From: Perlabentimonas sp034003245
GTDB lineage: Bacteria; Bacteroidota; Bacteroidia; Bacteroidales; Tenuifilaceae
DNA length: 64,000 bases
Direction: 5' to 3'
Assembly: GCA_034003245.1 (NCBI GenBank)
Contig: JAVEYY010000002.1
Coordinates: forward strand, 62,001-126,000
Part shown: positions 50,692-59,507 of the stretch, piece by piece
Numbering within the stretch: position 1 is the first letter of the stretch
How the letters are laid out: the number at the start of each line of letters is the position of its first letter
Position numbers and translations under genes: made by a program
The notes under the pieces: model-generated
Told to the model about the DNA's origin: nothing
Database searches by the model: none
The model's input: the letters and a program-made list of their open reading frames with translations, nothing else

Positions 50692-51651
50692 ATGAAAACA
50701 ACAGGAATTTCTGAATCCAAGAGTTTGGATATTGTTACCAAGATGCAGATTTTGGCCATTATTATTGGGCTAGTTCTATTCCCAACCTGTCTGAAAGACA
50801 AACCATCTCCAATATCTGTACCTCAAATTAACGACTCAATGGTTGATATTTTACCCATTACCACCTTGCCAAGCATACTAAAGGAGAGTTCTGGGCTTGT
50901 ATTAACCGAGCCCGGAGTGCTTTGGTCACACAACGATTCGGGCAATGAGAATAAGCTGTACTGTTTTAACTCATCTGGAGCACTTCTCCGAACCATCACC
51001 ATTTCCAATGCCACCAACACCGACTGGGAGGACTTAGCCATTGATAATCAGAATCGAATCTATATATGCGATACTGGCAACAATAACAACTCCCGCAAGG
51101 ATTTGGTGATTTACCGTATTCCCAATCCCACATCGTCCTCGGCAAGTACAGTAACCGCCGAAAAAATATTCTATTCTTTTCAGGATCAAACTTTATTTCC
51201 TCCTCCAAGCGGCAATCGGAACTTCGATGTAGAGGGTGTAATTTGGCATAACGACTCCCTTTTTCTTTTTACCAAGGATAGGAGTACCCCACTAACAGGC
51301 TATACTAAAATGTATAAAATTCCCGCATCACCGGGCAATCACATTGCAAAGCTGGCCGGTTCGATACACCTCGGAAATACCAACTCATCGGCAAGGGTTA
51401 CGGCTGCCGATTATCACCCAGCCTCGGGCCGGCTTGTTTTGCTGGTGCAGGAGCGTTTGGTGATGTTTACCAACTTCAAGGGCAGTAACTTTCTCAATGG
51501 AACAGTTACCAACTTTACCTTTAAGTCAATGCCCGGTCAGGCCGAAGCCATTTTCTTTGAGGATCAAGATACCTTGTTGATGACCGAGGAGGGCTCAGGG
51601 GGCTCTTCCGGATTGATTTATCGGATAGCTTTACCATCGACAGATGGGTGA
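50692..51651 (+). CDS. Secreted beta-propeller-like lipoprotein
   Basis: This is a 319-residue protein with a hydrophobic segment ending LVLFPTC, a likely lipobox (Cys about 33). An alternative start at 50743 would give a shorter signal. The mature part has propeller-type motifs, ESSGLVLTEPGVLWSHNDSG, TDWEDLAIDNQNRIYICDTG and FDVEGVIWHNDSLFLFTKD. This resembles the DWEDIA/GDNxxNR family of extracytoplasmic proteins and, distantly, phytase-like propellers. It follows the unknown membrane protein by 11 bases. Phosphate-ester binding would fit the neighbours but is not shown. Confidence 0.7.
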   Translation: MKTTGISESKSLDIVTKMQILAIIIGLVLFPTCLKDKPSPISVPQINDSMVDILPITTLPSILKESSGLVLTEPGVLWSHNDSGNENKLYCFNSSGALLRTITISNATNTDWEDLAIDNQNRIYICDTGNNNNSRKDLVIYRIPNPTSSSASTVTAEKIFYSFQDQTLFPPPSGNRNFDVEGVIWHNDSLFLFTKDRSTPLTGYTKMYKIPASPGNHIAKLAGSIHLGNTNSSARVTAADYHPASGRLVLLVQERLVMFTNFKGSNFLNGTVTNFTFKSMPGQAEAIFFEDQDTLLMTEEGSGGSSGLIYRIALPSTDG

Positions 51652-51724
51652 AAAATGAGCGGGGCGAGAATCTATTTCGTCTCGTCAGAAAGTGACTAGG
51701 CGAGGCTACACTATATTGTTATTT

Positions 51725-51969
51725 AACGTGAGTTCGATATAACAACATATATTGTATTTGCTTAGTAAATAAGCAAATGAGGTTTTTGGTTGTGCATGCC
51801 TCTTTGCATTACTAAGGTTATTTGAGTCTGAAATAAGGTTTTAAAGCGTTGATAAACCTTATTTTGGTTTTGCCAACCTTAGTAAAACACTACAAAACTT
51901 AAGAAATTGAACCTTATTACCTTATTTTTCGGGTTTAGTTTTTAATTCACCTTACATCGAACTCACGTT
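51725..51969. mobile_element. MITE-like structured element with 14-bp terminal inverted repeats
   Basis: AACGTGAGTTCGAT (51725-51738) and its exact complement ATCGAACTCACGTT (51956-51969) bound 245 bases without a gene. ATTT flanks both ends (51721-51724 and 51970-51973), as expected for a 4-bp target duplication. Inside are perfect hairpins: ATTTGCTTA (51756-51764 with 51770-51778), TTACTAAGGTT (51809-51819 with 51875-51885) and, nested in the latter, AATAAGGTTT (51832-51841 with 51854-51863). The right end abuts the fic stop codon. Confidence 0.65.
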
Positions 51970-51971
51970 AT

Positions 51972-53099
51972 TTACGATTCAGATAAGATTAAGATATTGT
52001 ATAGGTCAATATTCAGGTAAACTATTTCCTTCCCAATTTTTTCAGGGATAAGAATACCCATCTCTTCAAGTTGTATAAGGTATTTCTTAGCTGTATTTAA
52101 ACTCTTAACATTTCTATCTAACAGTTTCTTCGGACTAATGTAGGGCTGTTCAAATAGCTTTTCAATGAATTCTTTCCTTATGAATGGGTACTTTTCGTTA
52201 ACCAATTCGGTGGTTCTTGAAAACAGCCTGTCGATTTCTTCAATCTTACTAATTGTATATTTTGATGTTTCCTCTATGGCTCTGAGAATATAAATTATCC
52301 AAGGATTCCAGTTTCTGAGGGTTGTAACATTTTTTAAAAGTTCATAGTATTCATCTTTTTCTCTAATGATATATGCACTTAAGTAGAGGATTGGAATTTC
52401 TATCAGTTGCTTCTGAATCATTAGCAGTATACTTAAAATTCTTCCTGCCCTTCCATTCCCATCTCTAAATGGGTGAATGGCTTCAAATTGATAATGTGAA
52501 ATGGCAATTTTCAGCAGTGGGTCATAGGGATATTTTAAATCATCGTTTATGTATTCAAACAGATTAATTAATTTCTGCTGTAAAACTTCAGTTCCTCTTG
52601 GTGGGGTATAAACCACTTCGCCCGACAGCTGTCCACTTCCTCTATTAAGTATTACGGTTTCAGTTTGCGGGGGTCTAATACCATCATTCACCTGCTTTAT
52701 TTCTCTATATATGTCTATAAGAGTTTCAATTGTTAATGCTTGATTTTTTACAATATCATTGTATCCTTTCCAAAGCGCTTGCCTATATCGTAGAACTTCC
52801 TTCGCATTTCCTTTTAGCCCATATTCGCTAATTGTTAGTGCTTTGTAAAGTTCATCATCAGTTGTAAATATATTTTCAATCTCAGTACTTGCTTTTGCCT
52901 CTCTGAGTGCAATGGTATTGACAAGCATTGATTGATTTGGTAGCTTTTTGGCAATTCCTTTAAGCTCAGCAAGGGCTTTGTTTGCATTGATTAAGGCTTT
53001 ATATACTTCTTTCGTTTCAACCTTATCATCATCTGGTGGAAGAAGTGGCAAGCTGTTATAGGGTTTATTTCTATCGTACGGTTCAAATAGATTTGACAT
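51972..53099 (-). CDS. Fic family AMP-transferase-like protein
   Basis: This is a 375-residue cytosolic protein. The complete Fic motif HPFRDGNGRAGR (residues 209-220) has the catalytic His209. The class II autoinhibitory motif S71-T-E-I-E75-N is present N-terminal to it. Together these indicate a regulated adenylyltransferase, inhibited in cis until the helix moves. A C-terminal winged-helix domain (about 305-370, SPKKLLDRNVKSLNTAKKYL) is common in such Fic/DOC-like proteins and may bind DNA. No antitoxin gene is adjacent, as expected for class II. It is monocistronic; three TGTCAAA repeats upstream may be its operator. Confidence 0.93.
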   Translation of the reverse strand: MSNLFEPYDRNKPYNSLPLLPPDDDKVETKEVYKALINANKALAELKGIAKKLPNQSMLVNTIALREAKASTEIENIFTTDDELYKALTISEYGLKGNAKEVLRYRQALWKGYNDIVKNQALTIETLIDIYREIKQVNDGIRPPQTETVILNRGSGQLSGEVVYTPPRGTEVLQQKLINLFEYINDDLKYPYDPLLKIAISHYQFEAIHPFRDGNGRAGRILSILLMIQKQLIEIPILYLSAYIIREKDEYYELLKNVTTLRNWNPWIIYILRAIEETSKYTISKIEEIDRLFSRTTELVNEKYPFIRKEFIEKLFEQPYISPKKLLDRNVKSLNTAKKYLIQLEEMGILIPEKIGKEIVYLNIDLYNILILSES

Positions 53100-53112
53100 T
53101 TATTTTTCCTTT

Positions 53113-53190
53113 TGTCAAAAATACATAATAAATGACAGATATGGCATCTGGCTGTCAAATTATTGATTTAAAACCAACTTTTTGTCAAAT
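53113..53190. promoter_or_regulatory. Three TGTCAAA direct repeats over the fic promoter
   Basis: TGTCAAA occurs at 53113-53119, 53153-53159 and 53183-53189. The first overlaps CAAAAATA (53116-53123), which on the minus strand reads TATTTTTG, a fitting -7 element for fic. Repeats placed like this could be an operator, possibly bound by the winged-helix domain of Fic itself (inference). Confidence 0.4.
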
Positions 53191-53282
53191 ATTATCGATA
53201 ACTGATAGATGGGTAATTGTTATGCACAACAGCCGTGCAAATAAACCTCACAGCCCAACCCTTAAACTCTCGTAAAATACCA

Positions 53283-53290
53283 TACCTTTG
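53283..53290 (+). promoter_or_regulatory. Candidate -7 element of the CvfB-like gene
   Basis: TACCTTTG matches TAnnTTTG and lies 20 bases before the ATG at 53311. No convincing -33 element is seen. Confidence 0.5.
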
Positions 53291-53310
53291 CACCAAAATA
53301 AGTTAAAAGT

Positions 53311-54144
53311 ATGGTACAGGTTGGTGCAACCAACAACCTTAGGGTTGTTAAAAAGTTAAGCTTCGGCTGCTACCTCGATGGCGGTGAGCATGGCGAAATT
53401 CTTATCCCCCGCCGCTACGTCCCCGAGGATATTAAGGTTGATGAGTTCATCGATGTTTTTATCTACTTCGATTCCGAGGATCGTATTATTGCCACCACCG
53501 AGGTTCCCAAGATTAAGCTGGGTGAGATTGCCATGCTCCAGGTGGTTTCGGTAACCATTGCAGGTGCTTTTATGGACTGGGGCTTGCCCAAGGATATCTT
53601 TGTACCCTTCAAGGAGCAGAAGCAGCGCATGGAGATGGGCAAATGGTACATGGTGGGCCTTTACATCGATTATGAAACCAACCGCTTGGCCGCTTCGGCC
53701 AAAATTGATAAATTCCTCGATAACACTCCGCCCGACTATGAGGTAGGGCAGGAGGTCGATCTGATGATATACAACCAAACCGATCTGGGCTACAGCGCCA
53801 TTGTGAACAATGCCCACTGGGGCGTTCTTTACCAGAACGAAGTATTTAGGCATCTCAGCCGTGGAAAAAAGTTGAAAGGGTACATCAAAAAGGTTCGAGA
53901 GGATGATAAAATCGACCTGATACTCGAAAAGCCCGGCTACGGAAAGGTCGACGAGATTTCCAAAACCATTCTCGATAAGCTGGAGAAGAACAACGGCGTG
54001 CTTTGGCTTACCGACAAGAGCGAACCCGAGGAGATATACCAGCTGCTGGGCATCAGCAAAAAAGTTTTCAAAAAGGCCATTGGTGCGCTGTACAAGGCAA
54101 AACTAATTACCCTCGAGGAGAATGCCATTAGGCTGGTTGAGTAG
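53311..54144 (+). CDS. S1-like RNA-binding protein, CvfB family
   Basis: This 277-residue cytosolic protein has the CvfB layout: three S1-like OB domains (about 1-65 LRVVKKLSFGCYLDGGEHGE; 68-135 GEIAMLQVVSVTIAGAFMDW; 145-215 VGQEVDLMIYNQTDLGYSAI) and a C-terminal winged helix (about 220-277, EEIYQLLGISKKVFKKAIGA). In Gram-positives CvfB binds RNA and affects virulence gene expression; in Bacteroidota its role is unknown. It is probably co-transcribed with the next gene, 17 bases downstream. Confidence 0.93.
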   Translation: MVQVGATNNLRVVKKLSFGCYLDGGEHGEILIPRRYVPEDIKVDEFIDVFIYFDSEDRIIATTEVPKIKLGEIAMLQVVSVTIAGAFMDWGLPKDIFVPFKEQKQRMEMGKWYMVGLYIDYETNRLAASAKIDKFLDNTPPDYEVGQEVDLMIYNQTDLGYSAIVNNAHWGVLYQNEVFRHLSRGKKLKGYIKKVREDDKIDLILEKPGYGKVDEISKTILDKLEKNNGVLWLTDKSEPEEIYQLLGISKKVFKKAIGALYKAKLITLEENAIRLVE

Positions 54145-54161
54145 TCAATCCTTTTAATGGC

Positions 54162-55046
54162 ATGCGGTATTCTATTCTTCTTTTTGGCCTACAGCTGGCT
54201 TTGTCATCAATCTTTGCTCAGGTTCGTGGAGTGGTGCTCGATGCAGAATCGCAACAACCCATCCCTTACGCCAATATTGCCATCGAGGGTAAATCCTATG
54301 GCACCACCTCCAATTTAAAAGGAGAATTCGTTATCACCGAATCACCTTCCAGTGGAAGGGTTGTTATCTCTGCAATCGGCTACTCAACCGCATTGGTTGA
54401 TATTGATGGAAAGGAACTTGTTGTAATCCTCGAGCCCAGACAGTATCAAATTGATGCGGTTGTGGTACGGCCCCGAAGAAATAGGAATGAGTTGGTGGTC
54501 GATAAGCTGAGTAACGATGCATCGAACTCCTTTGCATGCAATGGATATGCCTGGATTAATGCCAAATTCTTTGAGCCCAAGCCCGAGTATACCCATTTCC
54601 CTTTTGTTAAGCAGATTCGCATTCTTACCCGCTCCGCTATCCGCTCGGCCAAGTTTAACGTTCGGTTACTCAAGGCCAACGAGAATGGTGAGCCCGGCGA
54701 GGAGATCCTTAACCAGAACCTAATTGCAACCGCCCGGTTGGGCAAGCGCTCCGTAACCATCGATCTAACCCAGTGGAATATTCAGTTTCCCAGCTACGGC
54801 CTATTTGTGGCCTTGGAATGGCTAATTATTGATGATAATAGGTACGAGTTCACCTACACAATTAAGGACAAGAAGGGGAAGCATAAGGGTATTTGGTATG
54901 AGCCAAAGTTTATTGTTTACCAAGAGCCTGGCGAATCAAATACCTGGGGATACCACGGTGGAACATGGTATAAACGCGACTACATTCGAGGTTCTGGGAC
55001 AAATCGCTCTTCCAATTTGGCCATCGAGCTCTTGCTCACCGACTAG
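54162..55046 (+). CDS. Secreted protein with carboxypeptidase-regulatory-like domain
   Basis: This is a 294-residue protein. The signal peptide of about 20 residues ends SIFAQ. Residues 21 to about 95 are the CarboxypepD-regulatory Ig-like domain (VRGVVLDAESQQPIPYANIA, GEFVITESPSSGRVVISAIG) known from the N-terminus of SusC-type receptors. There is no TonB plug or barrel. The remaining 190 residues contain beta-rich segments (KQIRILTRSAIRSAKFNVRL, YGLFVALEWLII) that I do not assign. It is exported, probably outer-membrane associated. A 42-bp tandem repeat starts about 80 bases after the stop. Confidence 0.8.
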   Translation: MRYSILLFGLQLALSSIFAQVRGVVLDAESQQPIPYANIAIEGKSYGTTSNLKGEFVITESPSSGRVVISAIGYSTALVDIDGKELVVILEPRQYQIDAVVVRPRRNRNELVVDKLSNDASNSFACNGYAWINAKFFEPKPEYTHFPFVKQIRILTRSAIRSAKFNVRLLKANENGEPGEEILNQNLIATARLGKRSVTIDLTQWNIQFPSYGLFVALEWLIIDDNRYEFTYTIKDKKGKHKGIWYEPKFIVYQEPGESNTWGYHGGTWYKRDYIRGSGTNRSSNLAIELLLTD

Positions 55047-55127
55047 TAGGCCGTAGACCTGCGTTCCTGTCGTATGTTTTTGGGTTATCCTCCCGGCTTA
55101 GAAACTATTCGAGCTCTCCGAGGAAAA

Positions 55128-55400
55128 AGCCATCCTCACCGTGTGAAAGATCAACATGGCTAAGCGAAAATCCATCCTTGCCCCGTGAAAAGGTAATACG
55201 GCTGAGTAAAAAGCCATTCTCACCGTGTGAAAGAGCATCATGGCTAAGCGAAAATCCATCCTTGCCGCGTGAAAAGGTACCACGGCTGAGTAAAAAGCCA
55301 TTCTCACCGTGTGAAGGATCAACATGGCTAAGCGAAAAGCCATCCTCTCTGAGGAAAAAGCCATCCCCACCGCGTGAAAGGGTATCATGGCTAAATAAAA
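55128..55400. repeat. 42-bp tandem repeat array, 6.5 units
   Basis: Units start at 55128, 55170, 55212, 55254, 55296, 55338 (a half unit) and 55359. They alternate between two types, AGCCATTCTCACCGTGTGAA and ATCCATCCTTGCCGCGTGAA, so the true higher period is 84. There is no unique spacer between units, so this is not CRISPR. Because 42 is divisible by three, open frames appear on both strands (14-residue repeats); none has a supported start. Confidence 0.85.
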
Positions 55401-55589
55401 TACGGGTTTATTAGGGTCTATTCAGTAAACTGTGTCAAAGTGGGGTAAGTCGTGACCTACTGCCCCCGCCTCCGACCATAGTTGTCAAGTTAACTGAGCT
55501 TGTGCTCTGTATATCCGGGTCTTATCACAATATTTTTAGATGGCAGAGCAAAATCAAAGACAAAAGGTCAAAGTGGAATGTAATTGAGG

Positions 55590-55783
55590 ACGCTAAAAGT
55601 TTGCTATGAGCGTAGTGCGGTGGGCTGGTAAACCGAGAGTACTCTGCGAGCTCGGCGAAGCCGTACGGGTGGGTGGCAGCACCCTGCCTGGCGAAACGCC
55701 TGCCAGCCAACAGTAAGGGCAGTGCAGACAGGGTTTTACCTTCAAGCCTGACAGTTTCAGTCGGGCAGGGATTCTTGGCTTAC
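55590..55783. repeat. 190-bp direct repeat, copy 1
   Basis: It begins CGCTAAAAGTTTGCTAT, runs through GTGCGGTGGGCTGG and GCGAGCTCGGCGAAGCC, and ends GGGATTCTTGGCTTAC. The final 100 bases are nearly identical to copy 2. Confidence 0.9.
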
Positions 55784-56103
55784 CACATTAATGCACAGAC
55801 CATAGGGCTAAGCAGTCCTTTCAGTCGGCATGCAGCGTACTACCCGTAGCGCTCAAGAGCTGAGGCTCTGGCAGGGCTGGCCCTAGAGGAGCGCTACGCC
55901 GCTCTACCCATTCGGCAACGCTTGCCAGCTACGAACCCTATTGCATGCCCAAAACACCATGCTGAATCGAAGTGATTGCGCTCCGCAGGCCACAGGGGCT
56001 CAGCCGTAGAGCGCAGGGTAGTACGCTGTAAGCCTTGATTTTTTGTTACTTTTTTATCAAGAAAAAAGTAAAAGACCCCACTAGAATTCAAGGAGAGGCC
56101 TTG

Positions 56104-56297
56104 CGCTAGCAGTTTGCTATATGCGTAGTGCGGTGGGCTGGGAAACCGAGCGTACTCTGCGAGCTCGACGAAGCCAAACGGGTGAGTGGCAGCATCCCTG
56201 CCTGCCGAAACGCCTGCCAGCCAACAGTAAGGGCAGTGCAGACAGGGTTTTACCTTCAAGCCTGACAGTTTCAGTCGGGCAGGGATTCTTGGCTTAC
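56104..56297. repeat. 190-bp direct repeat, copy 2
   Basis: It begins GCGCTAGCAGTTTGCTAT and ends GGGATTCTTGGCTTAC, followed directly by an AGAAAGTAAG-type hairpin. It is offset about 514 bases from copy 1, with differences concentrated in the first half. Confidence 0.9.
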
Positions 56298-56573
56298 TTT
56301 CTCAGTTAAGGAGAAAGTAAGAAGAGGCAACTAAAGAGCCATGAAGTTCCTATATTTGTCTGAAAAATGTTCATAGCTTGACGGCTATGGTCTCCGACGG
56401 GGCAAGTCGTGTCCCTGCCTGCCGAAGGCAGGTCTGTGCTGTGTCTCAGCTTGTCTCGGAAGTGATAGCTAACGAGAGAAACCGATGCTTTTTAGAGGTT
56501 GACGAGATCTCTGTGCCTCTGTGCCTCTGTGTCTCTGTGTCTCTGTGTTCTATAACTACAACTCGCATTTACA

Positions 56574-58061
56574 CTACAAAAACCGGGTTAGCTCATCGGC
56601 CATGGTTCTGTCGTTTTTCAGATGTGGAACCTTATTCTGTTCACCCAGCTTTCCAATGGACTTCATGTATTTCACAAATGCCCCGTTGGGTAGAATCCTC
56701 ACCATAAGCGGTTGCAGGATACCTCCTGTAACCAAATCCTTGTAGTAGGTGTTTCGCTTCTGCATCTGCTCATCGAGATACTGCTGAAATCCGTTGAAAT
56801 CGCTGGGAAGCGAAGTGAATTCAATAAACCACTCGTGACAGGGGAATCCATCGGGATTGTGGGTAAGCGGTGCTACCGTAAACTCGGTAATTTTTGCGTT
56901 AAACTTTTCGCAGGATTCAGTTATGGCTCCCTCCACCTCTTCGGCAATTACATGTTCCCCAAAGGCTGAGGTGAAATGCTTCAATCGGCCAGTTACTACA
57001 ATGCGGTAAGGGTTTTTCGATACAAATTTTACGGTATCGCCAATGCTATACGCCCAAAGTCCGGCATTTGTGCTTATCACCAATGCGTAGTTTACATCTA
57101 ACTCAACCTCTTCAAGAGTTAATCGGGTAGGGTTTGGTTCATCAAACCTGTCGGCTGGGACAAACTCGTAGAAAATTCCCGAATCGGGAATCAGCAGCAG
57201 TCCCTGTGACGGGAATTCGTCCTGAAAAGCAAAGAATCCTTCCGAGGCAGGAAAAGTCTCCAGAAAATCAATATCCTTGCCAATTAGCTGCCTAAATCGT
57301 TGCTCGTAGGGTTTAAAATTTACACCCCCGTGAACATACAGCGAGAAGTGAGTGAACGCTTCACTTACTGTGCTTTTCCCACTTGCCTTAAGAATTCTAT
57401 CGAAATACATCTCAATCCAAGGGGCGATACCGCTAATTAGAGTCATCTTTTGCGATGATGTTTCCTCAACAATGGCATCGAGTTTTTCCTCCCAATCGCT
57501 TATGCAGTTGGTGTTGTAGCTTGGCAGCTGATTCATTTTAACGTACCAGGGCACATGGTGGTTAACTATGCCCGAAAGCCTACCCGAGGAAATACCATTG
57601 ATTTTCTCCAACTCTGGACTTCCAGAGATAAAGATGTACTTACCCTTGATGAAATCGGTTTGGGCTGTTTTGTAGATGTACATCAAGAGCGATAACCTTG
57701 CGGAGCCAATATGGTTTGGAATAGAGTCTTTGGTAATTGGTATAAACTTAGCACCCGAAGTTGTGCCCGATGTTTTTGCAAAGTAAACTGGCCTTCCGGG
57801 CCAAAGCACGTTTTTTTGCCCACTAATAACTTTGTTGATGTAGGGTTTAAACTGCTCGTAATCGCGAATGGGAACATTCTTAACAAAATCACTGTAATTT
57901 TTTATATCCCTGAAATTATGCTCAGCCCCAAAAGCGGTGGTTTTTCCCTTTGCGATTAGTTGATTAAACTGTTTCTGTTGCAGGGCAACGGCTTTAGTTT
58001 CCCATCTCTTAAATCGATAAGAAAAAAACTTTGCTGCAATATTGACTAGTTTGATTATCAT
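56574..58061 (-). CDS. GH3 auxin-responsive promoter family protein (acyl-adenylating)
   Basis: This is a 495-residue protein of the GH3/ANL superfamily. The ATP-binding motif FAKTSGTTSGAKFIPIT lies near residue 100. GGVNFKPYEQRF, ASEGFFAFQDE, LVISTNAGLWAYSIGDTVKF and VTGRLKHFTSAFGEHV are further family markers. Plant GH3 enzymes join amino acids to hormone acids through acyl adenylates; the bacterial substrate is unknown. The length matches bacterial members. It is transcribed from its own TAAATTTG element, separate from the M20 gene upstream. No obvious pathway partner is adjacent. Confidence 0.93.
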   Translation of the reverse strand: MIIKLVNIAAKFFSYRFKRWETKAVALQQKQFNQLIAKGKTTAFGAEHNFRDIKNYSDFVKNVPIRDYEQFKPYINKVISGQKNVLWPGRPVYFAKTSGTTSGAKFIPITKDSIPNHIGSARLSLLMYIYKTAQTDFIKGKYIFISGSPELEKINGISSGRLSGIVNHHVPWYVKMNQLPSYNTNCISDWEEKLDAIVEETSSQKMTLISGIAPWIEMYFDRILKASGKSTVSEAFTHFSLYVHGGVNFKPYEQRFRQLIGKDIDFLETFPASEGFFAFQDEFPSQGLLLIPDSGIFYEFVPADRFDEPNPTRLTLEEVELDVNYALVISTNAGLWAYSIGDTVKFVSKNPYRIVVTGRLKHFTSAFGEHVIAEEVEGAITESCEKFNAKITEFTVAPLTHNPDGFPCHEWFIEFTSLPSDFNGFQQYLDEQMQKRNTYYKDLVTGGILQPLMVRILPNGAFVKYMKSIGKLGEQNKVPHLKNDRTMADELTRFL

Positions 58062-58089
58062 AGTAACTCAATTTATGGAGATTAACTCC

Positions 58090-58097
58090 CAAATTTA
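58090..58097 (-). promoter_or_regulatory. Candidate -7 element of the GH3 gene
   Basis: On the minus strand it reads TAAATTTG, an exact TAnnTTTG, 28 bases before the ATG. Confidence 0.5.
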
Positions 58098-58109
58098 GAG
58101 GCATTTATT

Positions 58110-59507
58110 TTACTCTAGGTATTGCCTTAAAAGTTCAACATAGAACTCTTTTCCCTTTTCCAGCGCCTCAATAGGCATTCGTTCATCTACATTATGTATC
58201 GATTCTAAATGTTCCATACTCATAAAAACAGGCAGAATGCCGTATGTAGGGATGCCAATGGCCCTAAAATAGTTGTTGTCGTTCGATGCGGGCATCAGAA
58301 TGGGGACTACACCTGCCCCAGGGTACACTTTCTGAATTGCCCTTGAAAGACGTTTAAAACACTCTCCTAACTCCGAGGGTTCAGCCATTTTATCTTCCTG
58401 CAGGATATCAATTTTCACATCATTATTATCGAGTACCCGGTGAATTTCATTAATAAAATCCTCTGTTTTCACATCGGGCAATAGCCTACAGTCGAGGGTA
58501 ACCTCTATCTCCTGTGGGATAATATTGGGAGGTCCTGGAGGCGTTTTGATACCTGTAATGGTTATGGTGTTGGTGATTAGCGAGTAAATAAGGTTGTCCT
58601 TTCGCATTGTTCTAACTGCAAGCGGTTTGAAAAACCCAAGGTTACGAAGCACCATGCCGCGAAAACCCCCTTCTAGCTTGCCCAATTCTCGAAACATCTT
58701 TCGGGTGGTTTTTGAAAAAACCACTTTTCTGTTCCATCGAACAATCTTATAAAGTGCCCTAATCTTTTCCTGAACCGCATACCTACTAGGAGGAACAGAT
58801 CCATGCCCCGAAGTGTTCATCGAAAGGGTTAATCTAAGCCATAGAGTTCGCTTAAATGTGGTTGATACCGTAAAAACCTGCTTTTCGGGATCGTTAACCA
58901 GCAGTTGAGGAATACCCGTTCCGCCCTCGCCAAAAACAACCTGGCCGTTGAGTCTCTCGGTGAACCTTTCAGTTACAACCTTGGCTCCGGTGTAGCCTCC
59001 GGTCTCCTCACCCGAAACAGAAATCATGGTAACGTTAAATGGTAGGTCTTTTTGGAATGCCTTTTCAACGTAGTGATCCATGGCTAGTAGCTGCATCACG
59101 GCCATTCCCTTATTATCAATGGCCCCTCTGCCCCAAACCTGACCGTCGGCAATGGTTCCAGAGAATGGAGGGTACTTGAAATCCTCGACATTTTCGGCAG
59201 GAACCACATCAATGTGGTTAAGCAAAATGATATTGGGCTTATTTAACAACAAGGGATACAACGAGGCGGCAAAGTTAAATGTATCCAAACGGTTAGTGAA
59301 AACTTCCACGTGCATGCCCATTAATCTGGCCATTGAGGCCAGATATAGCCCGGCATTCATCTCGTTGCCAGTAATTGACTCGTGCTGGATGTAGTCGCTT
59401 AACAGCTGAGCAGAGTATGGAATTGTATCATTCCCTGTGCTTGCGGAATGTACATATTGAGTGGCAGTTAATGCGATAAAAAGGTAGGCAAGGTAGATTT
59501 TCTTCAT
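58110..59507 (-). CDS. Secreted M20 family metallopeptidase
   Basis: The ATG at 59505-59507 (465 residues, MKKIYLAYLFIALTATQYVH) is preferred over the Met at 59531, because it begins a proper signal peptide. Zinc-site motifs are present in order: NHIDVVP (His, with catalytic Asp), GRGAIDNKG (bridging Asp), SGEETGG (catalytic Glu pair), LDCRLLPD, and a late His in MSMEHLESIHNVDERM. It contains an M20 dimerisation domain (about 215-330). Members cleave dipeptides or N-acyl amino acids; with a signal peptide, this one acts outside the cytosol. Confidence 0.93.
   Translation of the reverse strand: MKKIYLAYLFIALTATQYVHSASTGNDTIPYSAQLLSDYIQHESITGNEMNAGLYLASMARLMGMHVEVFTNRLDTFNFAASLYPLLLNKPNIILLNHIDVVPAENVEDFKYPPFSGTIADGQVWGRGAIDNKGMAVMQLLAMDHYVEKAFQKDLPFNVTMISVSGEETGGYTGAKVVTERFTERLNGQVVFGEGGTGIPQLLVNDPEKQVFTVSTTFKRTLWLRLTLSMNTSGHGSVPPSRYAVQEKIRALYKIVRWNRKVVFSKTTRKMFRELGKLEGGFRGMVLRNLGFFKPLAVRTMRKDNLIYSLITNTITITGIKTPPGPPNIIPQEIEVTLDCRLLPDVKTEDFINEIHRVLDNNDVKIDILQEDKMAEPSELGECFKRLSRAIQKVYPGAGVVPILMPASNDNNYFRAIGIPTYGILPVFMSMEHLESIHNVDERMPIEALEKGKEFYVELLRQYLE

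Larger units (their letters stand above)
55401..56573. repeat. Gene-free region with a large direct repeat pair and hairpins
   Basis: About 1.2 kb without a credible gene. It contains two copies of a 190-bp repeat, an inverted pair (55833-55845 with 56016-56028, CAGCGTACTACCC), hairpins TTACTTTTTT / AAAAAAGTAA near 56046-56070 and CTTACTTTCTC / GAGAAAGTAAG near 56293-56322, a copy (56439-56508) of the block at 13087, and a CTCTGTGTCTCTGTG run before the GH3 stop. It is a landing ground for repeats rather than coding sequence. Confidence 0.8.

Noticed and set aside
55128..55400. Possible CRISPR array
   Set aside because: Units are contiguous with no unique spacers, and no cas genes are nearby.
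55098..55414. Repeat-peptide frames on both strands in the 42-bp array
   Set aside because: A unit length divisible by three keeps both strands open; no start signal, and composition is that of the repeat.
55590..56297. Degraded transposase or tRNA/rRNA fragment in the 190-bp repeats
   Set aside because: No reading frame with transposase motifs and no cloverleaf or rRNA-like signature could be recognised.
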